Part shown: in pieces, positions 53,150 through 64,000 of the stretch
Position numbering within the stretch: position 1 is the stretch's first letter
Layout of the letters: every line of letters starts with the position of its first letter
DNA from: Heligmosomoides polygyrus polygyrus
Taxonomy: Eukaryota > Nematoda > Chromadorea > Rhabditida > Heligmosomidae
Reading direction: 5' to 3'
DNA: 64,000 nucleotides
Assembly (NCBI GenBank): GCA_947396885.1
Contig: OX377205.1
Coordinates: 51,878,676-51,942,675, forward strand
Program-made: the position numbers and the translations under genes
Notes under the pieces: generated by a model
Database searches by the model: none
What the model saw: the letters and a program-made list of their open reading frames with translations, nothing else
What the model was told of the DNA's origin: nothing

Positions 53150-54630
53150 GAGAAGAATAATAGCCACTGCGGGCTGCTTATATGGGCGGAATGTGAAGCG
53201 TGTTGTCCAGTGTGGTGGCTAACGCGCCCACAGGAAAGGCGAGGCCGTCGTACCTCGTATTCGGAGGTCTCGTGGCGCACTGTACCCGCCGGTCTCGTCG
53301 CCCAATGGCAATCGCTGGCGCTTGCCAACACTCACATACATAACATGAGGGCCTCTGGAAGTAAGGCATTTCCACTATGCTCTTTTGAAGCTTTTCTTTG
53401 GGCCGCGTGCTCTTCCTCCAGAGGGGCGAGTGTGGGATCCTGTCCTTTGATGTGGCACCATCTTCAACAGTTCTTCGCCAATCTTCTGGAGCTGATGGTC
53501 CGCCAAAGGAAGTCTCTGAGCCTTCAAATGTGGAACGCCTCGACGCTGCTTTCTTCTCCAAGAACTCTGGTGGTTAGGAGGCGTTATGCCTGACGTTGAG
53601 AAAACTTGTTCTCACACGTCCGTTGAAATGGTTCCAACTTCAGGAACGCTGATGGCTGTGTCAGCGTCGTCGCCCAAAACCGCTTTGCAGTGCTTTCGGT
53701 AAGCATCTTGTTCATACGCGGTCGATCGAAATCCAGCTCCAATTGCTTCCAGATGGGATCGAGCAGAAGGCATCTGATCCAACTTTGCAATGTCGGTCGT
53801 TGAGATACCGTCTCCTTGCATAGGTCCCGTAGTATATCGACTGACTTTTTCCAGTCCTGGTCGTTCTGAGAGCCTGCAAGAGTTATTAGCTCCACACCTC
53901 TGGCTACCTGCTGCAGTAACATGTCCACGCTCCACGCCATCTCAAAGTCCCGGCGAACTCTGCCGGGCTGAAGAGCACAATTGAGGATAAATTGTCTATA
54001 AACCAGTCTGGCTGTTTATCCTCGGCTTTTTCAGCACCACAGCTTTTTGGTTCTCTGTCTTCAAGGATCGAAGTACGTTGTCGAACCCAGCAGGAAGTAT
54101 TATAAGACTATTCCTCTTTCTGAGCTCCATCCACGACGTGCTTGTCCAGGGGTGAACCTCCGTATATTGCGTTGCGTATCCCGAAAGCGTTGCCATGTTG
54201 TACGGATCACACTTTCCTCAAGGTGGGTGCTTTGGTAGCAGAAATCCTGCTTCCAAACCAGATGATAGCGTCATATGGAAGCAATGTTGACGATAGAATG
54301 CCAATGCCAAACCGAGTCCGGATGGTGTAAGAAGATCGTACGTTCAACCGAGGGGTCTTGCTGTCCACCACGAGTCCGGTACATAGGATTGCGTCAATAC
54401 AGACAACAAACGGCATAATTTAAATGGTGACGAGAACTTCAAGGAGCCAAGGGGTGCGTTCAGGATCACATCTTGTAGAGAGACGTTGGTCGAGCAGTTT
54501 ACTTCTGTTGTTTGACAGGTCCGCTTTCCCGGACAGCTACAGTCGACGTGGTGCACGTCACCTGCTGTCGAGAAGGCCGTCCTGACATCCAAAACATGAG
54601 TTCGCATACAAATAGCTGAAATAGCATTCG
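53150..54630 (-). pseudogene. Degenerate BEL-like stretch (env-like then gag-like)
   Basis: On the minus strand 54607-54344 carries a Cys cluster (VDCSCPGKRTCQ, NCSTNVSLQ, NAPLGSLKFSSPF) reminiscent of the Cys-rich second ectodomain of the envelope at 4504-6708. 53940-53584 (MAWSVDMLLQQVARGVELI...) and 53561-53178 are helical and basic, with CYVC and an SCGRVSHHTGQ-like Cys/His segment that could be a decayed gag knuckle. If right, this is a second case of env followed by gag. Weak, because frames are broken throughout. Confidence 0.3.
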
Positions 54631-54716
54631 TCCGCGTGTGGTCGTCCAGAGTGGTCGGTTCATTACTCGATTCATTGCTTCATTCTTCAAGGATAAGCAC
54701 TCATCCACATACGACC

Positions 54717-55436
54717 ATGGCTTCCTCGCTGGCTTGTTCTTTGCAGAAGAGCGCTACGAGAGACAACGGCGGACGCGAAACCTCTACGCCTGAGGAGATC
54801 ACTGTGGCACTGGAGCAGCTGCGGGCTGACAAGAGGACGCCGGTATTTTTGAAGAAGTTGGTGCAGCATGTCTTCAGTGTACAGGAGCAGTTATCGTCGC
54901 TGGTTGCCACCAACTTGGCACTCAATGAAGAGGTTACTCGCCTCCGTGAAGAAAATCCTGCCCTCAAGGAGTCTCTTCGTGAGTCAAGACAATCATCTGC
55001 CGAGTTGACTACACAGACCCATCCTTCTGCGGACAGTTACGAAGAAAAAGAACGCCTTAGGTCGATAGTTATCTCCGGAATATGTGGATCAAGTTCCTCC
55101 TCTTCCGTCTCAAGAGCTGTTCATGACCACGACATAGTGAAGCAAATTTTTGATCATTTGGGAATCGAATGTGTACCTCATGTGGTATATCGATTAGGAA
55201 AGCCTACCGAGGGTCGTACACGCCTATTGAAAGTTATTTTGCCTAGCACGTTTTATCAAAAACTAACGCTTAGGAGGGCTCACAGGCTTCGGTTCTTCTC
55301 CTGCAAGGGGTTGTATATTCGCCCCTCACTAACTAAACAGGAGAGAGATCGAAACAGAGAGGCCCGGCTCGCATGCAATTCTCTGCTGGGTGCTAATCTT
55401 CTTTCCCAGTCAACTCAGTCTTCATCGGTAAACTAA
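54717..55436 (+). CDS. CR1-A ORF1 protein (coiled coil plus RNA-binding)
   Basis: About 239 aa from ATG 54717 (frame open from 54636). Residues ~35-100 are heptad-rich (LKKLVQHVFSVQEQLSSLV, NEEVTRLREE), a likely trimerisation coiled coil. Then RSIVISGI, a Ser run, HVVYRLGKP, RTRLLKVILP and GLYIRPSLTKQERDR form the RRM-like/CTD part. Intact. Confidence 0.75.
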   Translation: MASSLACSLQKSATRDNGGRETSTPEEITVALEQLRADKRTPVFLKKLVQHVFSVQEQLSSLVATNLALNEEVTRLREENPALKESLRESRQSSAELTTQTHPSADSYEEKERLRSIVISGICGSSSSSSVSRAVHDHDIVKQIFDHLGIECVPHVVYRLGKPTEGRTRLLKVILPSTFYQKLTLRRAHRLRFFSCKGLYIRPSLTKQERDRNREARLACNSLLGANLLSQSTQSSSVN

Positions 55437-55474
55437 TTAGTTCTCACCGGACACATGTCTCGAGTCTCAAATGC

Positions 55475-58260
55475 TTGTACTGCAACATACGATCGCTTCA
55501 AAAAAATGTATCCGTTTTAAAATTTGCTGCAGACGGTGTCGATTACGATCTCATTCAGCTAACCGAAACTTGGCTCAGCGACTTAAATGATATTGAACCG
55601 AATTTGGGGCAACTACTTACAGCATTCAATTTTGCTAGATGCGATAGAGCTCTAAAAAGGGGTGGTGGTGTGCTCATTCTTATTAAACGCTCCATTGCTT
55701 TGAATATAGTCTGGCGAGAATCTATACCTGACGCATTTGAAATCATCTGCTGTGACCTTAACCTACCTCAGTCCACCCTTCGAGTAATAGTGGTTTACAG
55801 GACCCCCAGTTGCAATCTCAATGATTCAATTCAACTTTGCAAAGTTCTTAGTGATCTATGTTCATTCCAAGGGCACTCTGTTATCACCGGAGATTTTAAT
55901 TTTCCTGATATTGACTGGAAAGAAAATTTACCGCGTGGTACATCTACTGTCTCACAGCGCTTCACTGAATTCTGCACTTCAACCAAACTTGTTCAAAAAG
56001 TGCGAGAGCCTACTAGGGGCAAACACATACTTGATTTAGTTCTCTGTTCTCAAGCAAATCTAATCAAAGGTGTCAACGTATCGGCTCCTCTAGGTTCAAG
56101 TGATCACTTCTGCCTCTCGTATGAAATAATTATACCCATACATCGTCTGCACTTCCGATGGAGCAGAGCGTATCACAAGGCCAATTATGACGCCATTTGC
56201 CATTTCTTGCTTTCTTTTGACTGGAGGAATATCCTGGAAGGACTTTCTAATATTAATGACAAATATGAAATTTTTTTTGTCTATTCTACATTTTTGCATT
56301 CAGAAATTTGTACCACTTGAAAAGCAATCTTTGAATCACGGCAACGTTCCTCCGTATCTCTCTCGATTAGCTGAACTTAAAGAAAAGGCTTGGCACGACT
56401 CACAAAATGATCCGTGTCCAGAAAAAATCAAGCACTTCACCAGTACTAAAGAAAAGTTCGATCGCCTTCTCAAAAAATACAATAGTTATCGTGAACGAAA
56501 GCTTTTGACAAATCCTAAAAGGTCTTCACTGTACAAGCTGCTAAATTCAAGGCTAAGGCGATCTGATCGAATTCCTATGTTAAGCGATGGAAATGGTAAC
56601 ACTGCTTCAAACGATTTTGAGATAGCGTCAATGTTTGCCTCTCATTTCAAAAAATCTTACTCTGAACAGGATCACGATGATGATTCATGGCTTCTCACTA
56701 AAGCTACCGTTCAAAATACTTATACGTACAATTTACTGTGGTTTTATAAAGAAGATATTTATAAGCTGTTGAGTAGATTACCCCTGTCTTATTCGCGAAC
56801 TCCGGATGAAATTCCAGCTTACTTCATTCAAAAGGTTGCCATTGCAATTGCCGTTCCTTTGGAACATATTTTTAACTACAGTTACATGCATGCTGTAATA
56901 CCCCATCGATGGAAACACGCCTATGTTACTCCCATTTTGAAGACATCGCCGAACAATCAAGCTTCAAACTACCGTCCTATAAGCTTAACATCAGTATTTT
57001 GTAGAACATTCGGAAAAATTTTGAAGGCAGAATTAGTGAAGTACATTGAGACAAATGGGATTTTACCTGAGAACCAACATGGATTCAGAGTCAAACGGTC
57101 AACAGAGATATCCATGTTGTCTGCCTTAAATGACTGGACCAAAGCACTTGATGCAAACAATGATATTGATATCATCTACCTCGAGTTTAGCAAGGCGTTT
57201 GACAAAGTACCGTTTAAAGAATTGGTTCAAAAACTTCAAACTGTTGGAGTGCATCATCGAATTATTGCGTGGATAAAAGGTTTTATCACGAACAGAACCT
57301 TTCAAGGGAAGGTCAACGATTCCTTCTCAGATACGTATACGGTGACCAGTGGAGTACCTCAGGGTGGGGTATTATCACCAGTTCTCTTTATTATCTACAC
57401 TTCCGACCTACCAGACCAAATAGACAAGTTCAACGTGAAGTGTAGTATGTTTGCTAATGACGTAAAACTATACAAAAACATTAGCAAACCGGGAGATTGC
57501 TTGGCTTTGCAAGGCGCCATTAAAGAGATTGCTGATTGGTCTGACAAGTGGAAACTGACTCTATCTGCTTCAAAAACTAAACTTCTTCATCTTGGTAAAT
57601 CGAAGACAGCAAGATACAACTACATGCTTGGTGGAACCCGTATAGTTAGTGTAGATACGTTACGAGATCTGGGATTTATTATGGACAAAAAACTCACTTT
57701 CACTGACCACTGTGAAGGCATCGCAAAGAGAGCTGAGAGAATTGTTTACAACATATTTAAATCCTTGTCTATAAAATCAGCACCACACTTTTTGATAGCG
57801 TATAAATCATATGTTCGCCCTGTACTAGAATACGGTACCACAGTTTTTAGTCCTCATTTGAAGAGTAGTATACAAAGGCTTGAAGCAGTTCAAAATGGTT
57901 TCACTAGAAACGCTTATATGGGTATGACTACACATACCTTCTGCCACTATTCGTACCATACCTTCTGCCACTATTCGCAACAAAATTTTCAAAATCTCCA
58001 GTCTTGAGACTCGTAGGAAAAGGAATGTCCTGCTCATGATTTTCAAAATGATTACTGAACTGGTAGCTCTAAAGCTTGATGAGCTTTACACGCTACAAAA
58101 TTCCAACACAAGAGGTAGTCAGAGGAAAATCCATTTCTCCAAGGTCAAGAGTTCCATCCGTGCTTCCTTTTTTACCCAAAGGGCCTACTCTGAGTTTTTA
58201 ATATTCTCAAAAAATATGCGCTCCCTAATTCATTAGCTCAGTTTAAAAGGCTCGTGGACA
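55475..58260 (+). pseudogene. CR1-A ORF2: endonuclease and reverse transcriptase
   Basis: Endonuclease 55475-56320: CNIRSLQKN, LIQLTETWLSD, CDRALKRGGGVLILIK, VYRTPS, ITGDFNFPDIDW, LGSSDHFCL. A frameshift lies at a T8 run (56271-56278). RT 56187-58007: SNYRPISLTSVFCRTFGKIL, QHGFRVKRSTE, IIYLEFSKAFDKVP, TSGVPQGGVLSPVLF. The catalytic box is FAND (57450-57461) rather than F/YADD, so RT is dead by substitution of an essential Asp. SKTKLLHLGK and YVRPVLEYGTTVF follow. A ~24-bp tandem duplication (ATACCTTCTGCCACTATTCG) at ~57934-57981 breaks the C-terminus; 58036-58236 is the remaining tail. Confidence 0.88.
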
Positions 58261-58404
58261 GGTATCTCCTAGAGTAGCTAAGTAGTTACTATGCGTTGTA
58301 TTGTAGTGTTGTTTTTCTTGTTGTTGAATGTTTTGTATTTCACTGCGTGTAATTGTATCTATTTGCACGTCTAAATAAATAAATAAATAAATAAATAGCT
58401 ACAT

Positions 58405-58641
58405 AATTCAAATCAGTTTCTTTAAGCCTCAGTTGGCCGGTATCGAGGTTGTAAGCTGTCACAACGATGTCTTGTTGCGATCAAAACGGTGTAATGGCGT
58501 AGAGCATTCCCGCCCGGTCAGAGGGAGGTGCGGGTTCGAGTCCCGCCTGGCGCTAGAAGTTTTGATCGCAACAAGACATCGTTGTGACAGCTTACAACCT
58601 CGATACCAGCCAATTGAGGCTTAAAGAAACTGATTTGAATT
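58405..58641. repeat. 83-bp inverted arms enclosing a 71-nt tRNA-like core
   Basis: Left arm 58405-58487 and right arm 58559-58641 are reverse complements with two mismatches. The loop 58488-58558 has a B-box (GGTTCGAGTCC), a perfect T arm (GCGGG..CCCGC) and a TGTAATGGCGTAGAG D-like arm. The anticodon stem is not canonical. It may be a SINE whose tail was copied back to the 5' side. Confidence 0.75.
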
Positions 58642-58744
58642 GTTTCTATCAAGGCCATCAGCTTCACTGGTTCCATGCTGATATCAGCGGCCAGCTCATC
58701 CCGGATACGGGTGGGTACTGATCGGTCCCACGAGGTGTGGATGT

Positions 58745-58878
58745 TGCGTTCGATCAAACGGCGCCGGTGGTGTAATGGCGTAGAGTATTCCCGCCCGGTC
58801 AGAGGGAGGTGCGGGTTCGAGTCCCGCCTGGCGCTAGAAGTTTTGATCGCAACAAGACATCGTTGTGACAGCTACATA
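58745..58878 (+). repeat. Second tRNA-like copy with the same tail
   Basis: GGCGCCG...TGGCGCT forms a seven-pair acceptor stem (two G-U) around the same core as 58488-58558, followed by the same AGAAGTTTTGATCGCAACAA tail to 58871. The left inverted arm is missing except for ~12 bp (TTCGATCAAAC). The anticodon arm again is not standard, so it is probably a SINE and not a tRNA gene. Confidence 0.6.
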
Positions 58879-58887
58879 ATTACTGTT

Positions 58888-61800
58888 TTAAGCCGCCTTT
58901 CTAGGCCTCCCGCGCTTACTCCGACTAGTCTTGCTTTTTACCGGGACATCATTTACATGTGCCGGAATTCTTATTAAATGATCGAACGGAATTTCAAGTG
59001 GAAGTCTGTTTTCACCTATTAAGGTTACTAACACCTAGTTTCAAAGGCGCTTACCACACGAAAAGGTCCTTCCCAAGGAATCACTAGTTTAGGGTGTCGC
59101 GATTTTCCTGTTTCTTCAGGGTGTTTACGTAAACACGATCTCCTACAGCAACTTTGGACATCTTGTGAGTTTTCCACTCACTGTTGTAGACTTTTTCATC
59201 CGATTTCGTTATATACTAGCATGTCCCGCTATGTAACTGCGTGCTAGCTCAAGTGATTACGAGAGAAAATGCCCGAACCGCGCCGCGTCTATTTCGGTGC
59301 GAGAAAATGCCCGCAACCAGGGGAGAAAATGCCCGCGACCAGGGGAAAAACGCCCGCAGCCAGGAGAGAAAATGTCCACAGCCAGAGGAGAAAATATCTG
59401 TGGCCACTGAACGGTTTTCGATAGGGTCCACTACAACAACCACTACAACAAAACACATGGTAATCACGTGGACAGGGATACGGTATTTTCTCATGCCGTC
59501 GAGAAAAGGGAATGAGAAATCGTGGGTGTGGCAGCTGAAACTGTGGCACCATCACTTGGATTCCCTAGCAGACTTGATGGCCTTACCGTGATAGAGAACC
59601 TTTGGAGAATACGATGAAAGATTCTCGTTACACAGTTAACAGGCATTCTCAACTGTTAAATTAGTACCGACGGTGTTTTATGTAAAAAGAACACTTGAAA
59701 ACACTGAAAGGAGCGAAAGAGGCATTTTCGCCCAGATCTCAATTTCTAGCACGTAAAACTAGAAAAACGGTATCTGGTAACTTAGAATTACTTTTCGAAG
59801 CATTGAGCTGCGGAACTATAGGCCACCTCAATTTTTGAGTTTGTTTTTAAACCACATGAACGCCACATGGAGTGAACAGTAAGGTACATGCACTTTAAAG
59901 TTATGATAAGTAGAAAATGAAAAAATTGCAGAACTTACTTGGAAATTTATTTACAAATTGGCTTTTAAATTTTACTGAGGTTTTACTGAGTCTCTCTGGT
60001 GAAGTCTTCATTTTTGACCAATCATTTCCTTCTTTACTGAAACAGGATTTGAACATAGATATTTCAACACTCATTGCTTTTCAAGTGATTTTCAACTGAC
60101 ACACCGTTGGTATCGCAAATGCTCGTTGTGCCCCTTTTTTATTAAAGTTTTTCTCAGTGTAGGCTTTCTATTTTGATTCGCTTTGTTGCTGTTTTTCTGA
60201 TATTTCCACATATCTGAATAAAGGATTTAAATATCTGAATGGTTAGTTGCAACATAGGTTTTACCAAAAACGTTATTAAAATGACCATAACATACGGTGT
60301 TGCACCTCGCCAAAAATCTTTCAAGACGCCTTCTCTAAATATAGTGTTTTTTGAACATGAAATTTTGCGACCAACTTCTTATTAGAGCTTTGGTACGAGT
60401 GAAACGTTACGGAAATAGACCATTGCATAATAATAACGACACGTCCGGTCAAGGCTCTTCTACGGTTTTTTCCACAGTTTCAAACTTTTTTTAGTTTCCT
60501 AAGTGGTGATTACCGCTCAAAATTGCTTTCTTTATTACGGCGCTTTTGCTACTCACCACATGATGGTGTGCTATAGATTCTTCTCGTAGACCCGGAATTT
60601 TCTCCCCTGATCGCGGGCATTTTCTCCCTTGGTTGCGGGCATTTTCTCCCCTGGTCGCGGGCATTTCTCCCCTGGTCGCGGGCATTTTCTCCGCACGCAA
60701 CGCGCGCCGTGAGATTCGGGCATTTTCTCCGTAGACCAGCTAAAGTGCTCTTAAAAATTCCGTCTTGTGGCTTTCATAGTCTACTGTATATGGCGACAAT
60801 TCCGTCGACGGGATCACCGATGACAGATATGTAGGATCGTGGCCGTATAGTAAGAAATGTGGGCTTTCCCCAGTTGCTTCATGCGTAGCCGCATTATATG
60901 CGTACACCATCGCGGGTAGAAGTCTACCCCACTCCGTGGGCGCCGTCGTCTTTTTCCGGAGCATTTTGATTAGTGTTCCATTTGCTCCTTCCGTTATACC
61001 GTTTGACCTTGGACAATAGCCCTTTGTAAACTTTTGTTCAATACTCATGACCGAGCACAACGATTTCCTAATCGCGTTTTCAAATCCGCTTCCGCGGTCT
61101 GACAGAAATGCTTTAGGCCATCTGCCACAAAGGCAAATCCACCTACTAAGCAGTACTTCAGCTACTGTTTCAGCCTTCTTATCGGGATTGGGTATGCTCG
61201 GAGGTATTTTGTAAAATGGTCAACTACCGTGACTATATACCGATTTACTCGACTACTGCGACCCATTTCAAGCAAGTCAATTGCGATTATTTCAAATGGT
61301 TTTGTAGTAATTATAGGACGCAGTGGCGGCGCATTTCGCCGCCTATTGTTTGCTAGAAAACAAATCTGACATTCTTTGCACCGCCTTGCAAGGTCTTGGT
61401 GCATCCCTAGCCAAAATACTACCCTTTTTAATTGGCTAAACATTTTCCGGGCATGGAAGTGACCTCCCAACGTTCCGGACTCCCACCATCGATCGTAAAA
61501 TCGAAAGAGCTCAACTTCTTGTTGCCGCTTTCTACCGATTGAATGACTATGTAACTTAAAGTCCGAGTATTCCCGTGGAGTTTTTAGCCAATCATGTTCT
61601 TGCACCGAACAAACATTTTCAGGTAGTAGGTAGGTAGTTGAAATTGGTGTCTCATCTCGTAAATTTACCGATCCACGAGAAAGTGCGTCTGCCACGCTGT
61701 TTGCAGCACCTTTTACACGCCCTATGTTAAGGTAATAGCGCTGAATCTCAAGCGTCCACCGCAAAGCTCTTGCCGAAATGTGTGTTCTTTTGAACAACGA

Positions 61801-62825
61801 TGTTAGGGCACCATGATTCGTGCGTATTACAGTTCGCAGACCAAAAATGAAATAGTGAAACTTGTTTAGGCTGAAAACTAATGCTAGAGCTTCTTGATCG
61901 GTAACGTGGCAATTGCGTTTCCCCGACGAAAATGGCTTAGAAGCGAAGAATAGCGGATATAAAAATCCGTCATCGCCTTCTTGAGCAAGTACCGCTCCTA
62001 CTCCTATCCTGTTAGCATCCGTGTAGATTATAAAGGGCCGACTACCGTCTCACGCCTTTTTAACGTTTGGCTGTCCCAAAACCGGGGCATTAACCAATGC
62101 CTCTTTCAACTCTATAAAAGCAACATTTTGCTTTTCAGACAAGGAAAACTCCTCTTGGAGCTGGTTACCTCGTACAGTGGCTTCGCAATTTGTGCATATC
62201 TTAGGACAAACTTGTGGTAATATCCAGCCATCCCAAGAAAAGCCTGTAGCTGAGAAATATTCTGAGGCCCCGGATAGTTTCTGATGGTCGAAACCTTACC
62301 AGGATTCGTTTTATCCCATCTTTGTCTATCACATGGCCTCGGGAATTCCAAACTTGATTGCATCAAGCGACACTTCTGAGGTTTTAACCTCGGATTAGCC
62401 TTCCGGAATTGTTCCAGCACTTGCTCTAGGACCTTAACATGTCGCTCTTTGGTCTCTGTGGCTACGAGGACGTCGTCCAAGTAAACGGAAAGCGCTGGTC
62501 CCTTCAGATGACCAAGGACGCTGTCCATTGACCGCTGAAACTTAGAGGGTGCGTTCGCTAACCCAAGAGGGAGCACCTTAAACTGGGACTGTCCAGCAAG
62601 TGTTGTAAATGCATTAATTTCTTTTGCTCTTGTAGTAAGAGGCACCTGCCAGTAGCGACTTGCAAGATCGAGGGAGGAAAACCATTAGTTACTTTATTAA
62701 ACTCCCGGTAGTCAATGCATAGACGCGTTGTTCCATCCTTTTTAGCAACTAGAACTATTAAAGACGCCCAGGGAGATTGACTATTCTCAATAATTTCAAG
62801 TCGTGGACTACCGTGGGCTACAACT
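58888..62825 (-). pseudogene. Ty3/gypsy Pol (RT, RNase H, integrase), split
   Basis: Minus strand. RT: SQSPWASLIVLVAKKDGTTR, LCIDYREFNKVTN, then a deletion at ~62650-62690, SRYWQVPLTTRAKE, KVLPLGLANAPSKFQRSMD, catalytic YLDD (VYLDDVLVA), LQAFLGMAGYYHKF. RNase H: IYTDANRIGVGAVLAQ, DQEALALVFSLNKFHYFIFG, NSVADALSRGS. Integrase: HH-CC zinc motif (GGHFHARKMF...CKECQIC), AIDLLEMG, SDRGSGFE, NGITEGANGTLIKML, then beyond the foldback insert VGDRVYV, WEGPFRVV, ending with stop 58888-58890. Several stops, one in the integrase core; inactive. Confidence 0.88.
59258..60733. mobile_element. Foldback-like element with tandem-repeat inverted ends
   Basis: Inverted ends TACG(A)GAGAAAATGCCCGAA at 59258 and 60733. 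Behind each tip lie tandem ~21-bp units GAGAAAATGCCCGCGACCAGG: about six on the left (59261-59406) and five on the right (60588-60733, inverted). The 1.2-kb interior has no transposase frame. It interrupts the gypsy integrase. Tandem units within inverted ends are the hallmark of foldback elements. A target duplication was not seen. Confidence 0.75.
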
Positions 62826-64000
62826 GTCATGGTGGTTTTGGATATGGGGTTGCCACGCAACACCGTCCACTGATCTGCTCGCTGAAGATCACACCTTCGA
62901 GGTGTAAACATGTCGTGCGATGTGGGTCGGCTAGAATCAAATGGTGGCGACTGAAAGAGAAGGAAGCGACAGTTATTTCTCGCATTCGGTTGCCGACAGT
63001 GACAACTGTCGACGAAACCTGGAAGGACGCTACCGATGCGATAACTCGGGCTGCACGCCTTGAACTCGGCACAACGAAGCCTGGACGACGCTGGGTCGAC
63101 AAGCAGGCATGGCTGTGGACTGATGATGTCAGAGAGAAAGTCCGAGAAAAGAAACGGCTCTATCACGTGTTTATCGGTGATAAAACAGTCCATAATTGGC
63201 GGAACTATCGAGAAGCAAAGAAAGCGGCAAAGAAGGCAGTGGCCGCTGCTAAAGCCGCATGCTACGCTGATGTCAGCAAAAAATTGGAAACGCGCGATGG
63301 TGAGCGTTACATTTACCAACTCGCCAAAGCTCGCTGTCGCCAAGCAGAAGACATTGAGAAGTTCTTTGGCATTAACGACGAGAGCGGTCATTTTCTGATG
63401 GACCGTAAGAGGGCTGTGAAGCGATGGCACGACTACTTCGAGGAGATCTCGAATGTAGAATTTGAACATCCTGCTGTTCCTTTTGCATCACCTGTATACG
63501 GTCCCGTTCAGAAGACCACAGTGAGCGAAACTGAAGCAGCCCTGAAGAAGATAAAGTCAGGCAAAGCCACTGGTCCCGATGACCTGCCAGCTGACCTGTG
63601 GAAGTCGAAGGGCTGGTGCCCTGCTGACTGGCTGACTGCGTTTTTCAATCAGGTTGTTGCTGAGAAGAAAGTGCCTGAGGGTTGGCAGCAAAGCACAACC
63701 ATCCCGATTTGGAAGAAGAAGGGCAGTCCTGCAGACTGCGCCAGTTACCGTCCAATTCGTCTTCTTTCGCACACCATGAAAATCTTTGAGCGAATTGTGG
63801 GACGTATCCGGGATGTCGTACAGCTTTCCACGAATCAGTGTGGTTTCGTATCTGGCTGTGGCACCGTTGATGCCATTCACGCCGTTCGTCTTCTGCTAGA
63901 GAAGCATCGCGAGAAACAGAAGTCGGTGCATATCGCCTTCCTGGACTTGGAGAAGGCCTTCGACCGCGTTCCGCGAGATGTTATATGGTACGCGTTGCGA
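62826..64000 (+). pseudogene. RTE copy A5, 5'-truncated, runs off the window
   Basis: Inserted in the gypsy RT. From ~62840 family-A sequence begins in the endonuclease/linker region; the frame is open from 62900 to the window end (RCGSARIKWWRLKEKEA, WLWTDDVREKVREKKRLYHVF, KSGKATGPDDLPADLWKSKG, GSPADCASYRPIRLLSHTMKIFERI, IAFLDLEKAFDRVPRDV). One codon is missing at ~63799 (in-frame). Catalytic YADD lies beyond 64000. Closest to copy A3. Without the 5' endonuclease it cannot be autonomous. Confidence 0.85.

Larger units (their letters stand above)
54690..58397 (+). mobile_element. CR1/jockey-like retrotransposon, copy A
   Basis: Plus-strand element of ~3.7 kb with ORF1 (54717-55436), ORF2 (55475 to ~58260, frameshifted) and an (AAAT)n tail at 58372-58397. 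The gap between ORF1 stop and ORF2 is under 40 bp. Confidence 0.85.

Noticed and set aside
58488..58845. Functional tRNA genes
   Set aside because: T arm and B-box are good, but the anticodon arm does not give a seven-base loop with T before the anticodon; SINE-like origin fits better.
59261..59406. CRISPR-like array of 21-bp units
   Set aside because: Units are directly adjacent and inverted at the other end of the same element, as in foldback ends.

Overview
The window is eukaryotic and almost certainly nematode; a strongylid (hookworm-like) worm is the best guess. The inference rests on a BEL/Pao element with a phlebovirus-glycoprotein-like envelope, RTE-1-type and a second RTE-type retrotransposon family, CR1/jockey-like elements with (AAAT)n tails, mariner/Tc1 fossils, and TTTTCAG-type splice acceptors. 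No bacterial-style operon is present. Nearly all protein-coding signal belongs to mobile elements, most of it broken by stops, frameshifts or nested insertions. The only good candidates for host genes are one tRNA-Gly(GCC) at 30018-30088 and a three-exon gene for a small secreted protein on the minus strand (30943-32691).

Layout. 1-620: tRNA-like repeats. 553-8353: a 5'-truncated BEL/Pao element whose pol and env share one 2,051-codon frame, followed, unusually, by a gag-like zinc-knuckle ORF. 9.4-13 kb: tandem repeats, a repeat with a 10-bp CACGGCGTTT-like array, and an old RTE fragment. 16.4-30 kb: a nested stack. A Penelope-like element (PLE) is split by a Tc1/mariner fossil, by a minus-strand RTE-1-like element (itself split by a plus-strand RTE copy) and by a 136-bp palindromic MITE. 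Just upstream lies a complete 3.1-kb RTE with a perfect 15-bp target-site duplication. 30-33 kb: tRNA-Gly and the candidate secreted-protein gene. 33.9-38 kb: mariner fossil, a 490-bp MITE, tandem repeats, and an array of ~300-400-bp palindromes built around G-tract/C-tract hairpins, with a 200-N gap. 38.9-46.6 kb: an LTR-like/leader repeat interrupted by a CR1 fragment, a twin-primed (5'-inverted) RTE and a 914-bp mariner; then Ty3/gypsy remnants and a second LTR-like copy. 46.8-58.4 kb: two nearly complete CR1/jockey-like elements in opposite orientation, a mariner fossil and a degenerate BEL-like stretch. 58.4-64 kb: tRNA-like hairpin repeats, a minus-strand Ty3/gypsy pol interrupted by a foldback-like element, and a last RTE copy running off the end.

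The sequence reads as a layered insertion record rather than a cooperating gene set. Several insertions can be proved inside the window because target-site duplications, or a paralogous empty copy of the target, are also present. The points most worth following are the 3' placement of gag with a possible trans-splice acceptor, the palindrome array, the small secreted-protein gene, the PLE with hammerhead-like motifs, and a 71-nt tRNA-like core enclosed by 83-bp inverted arms.
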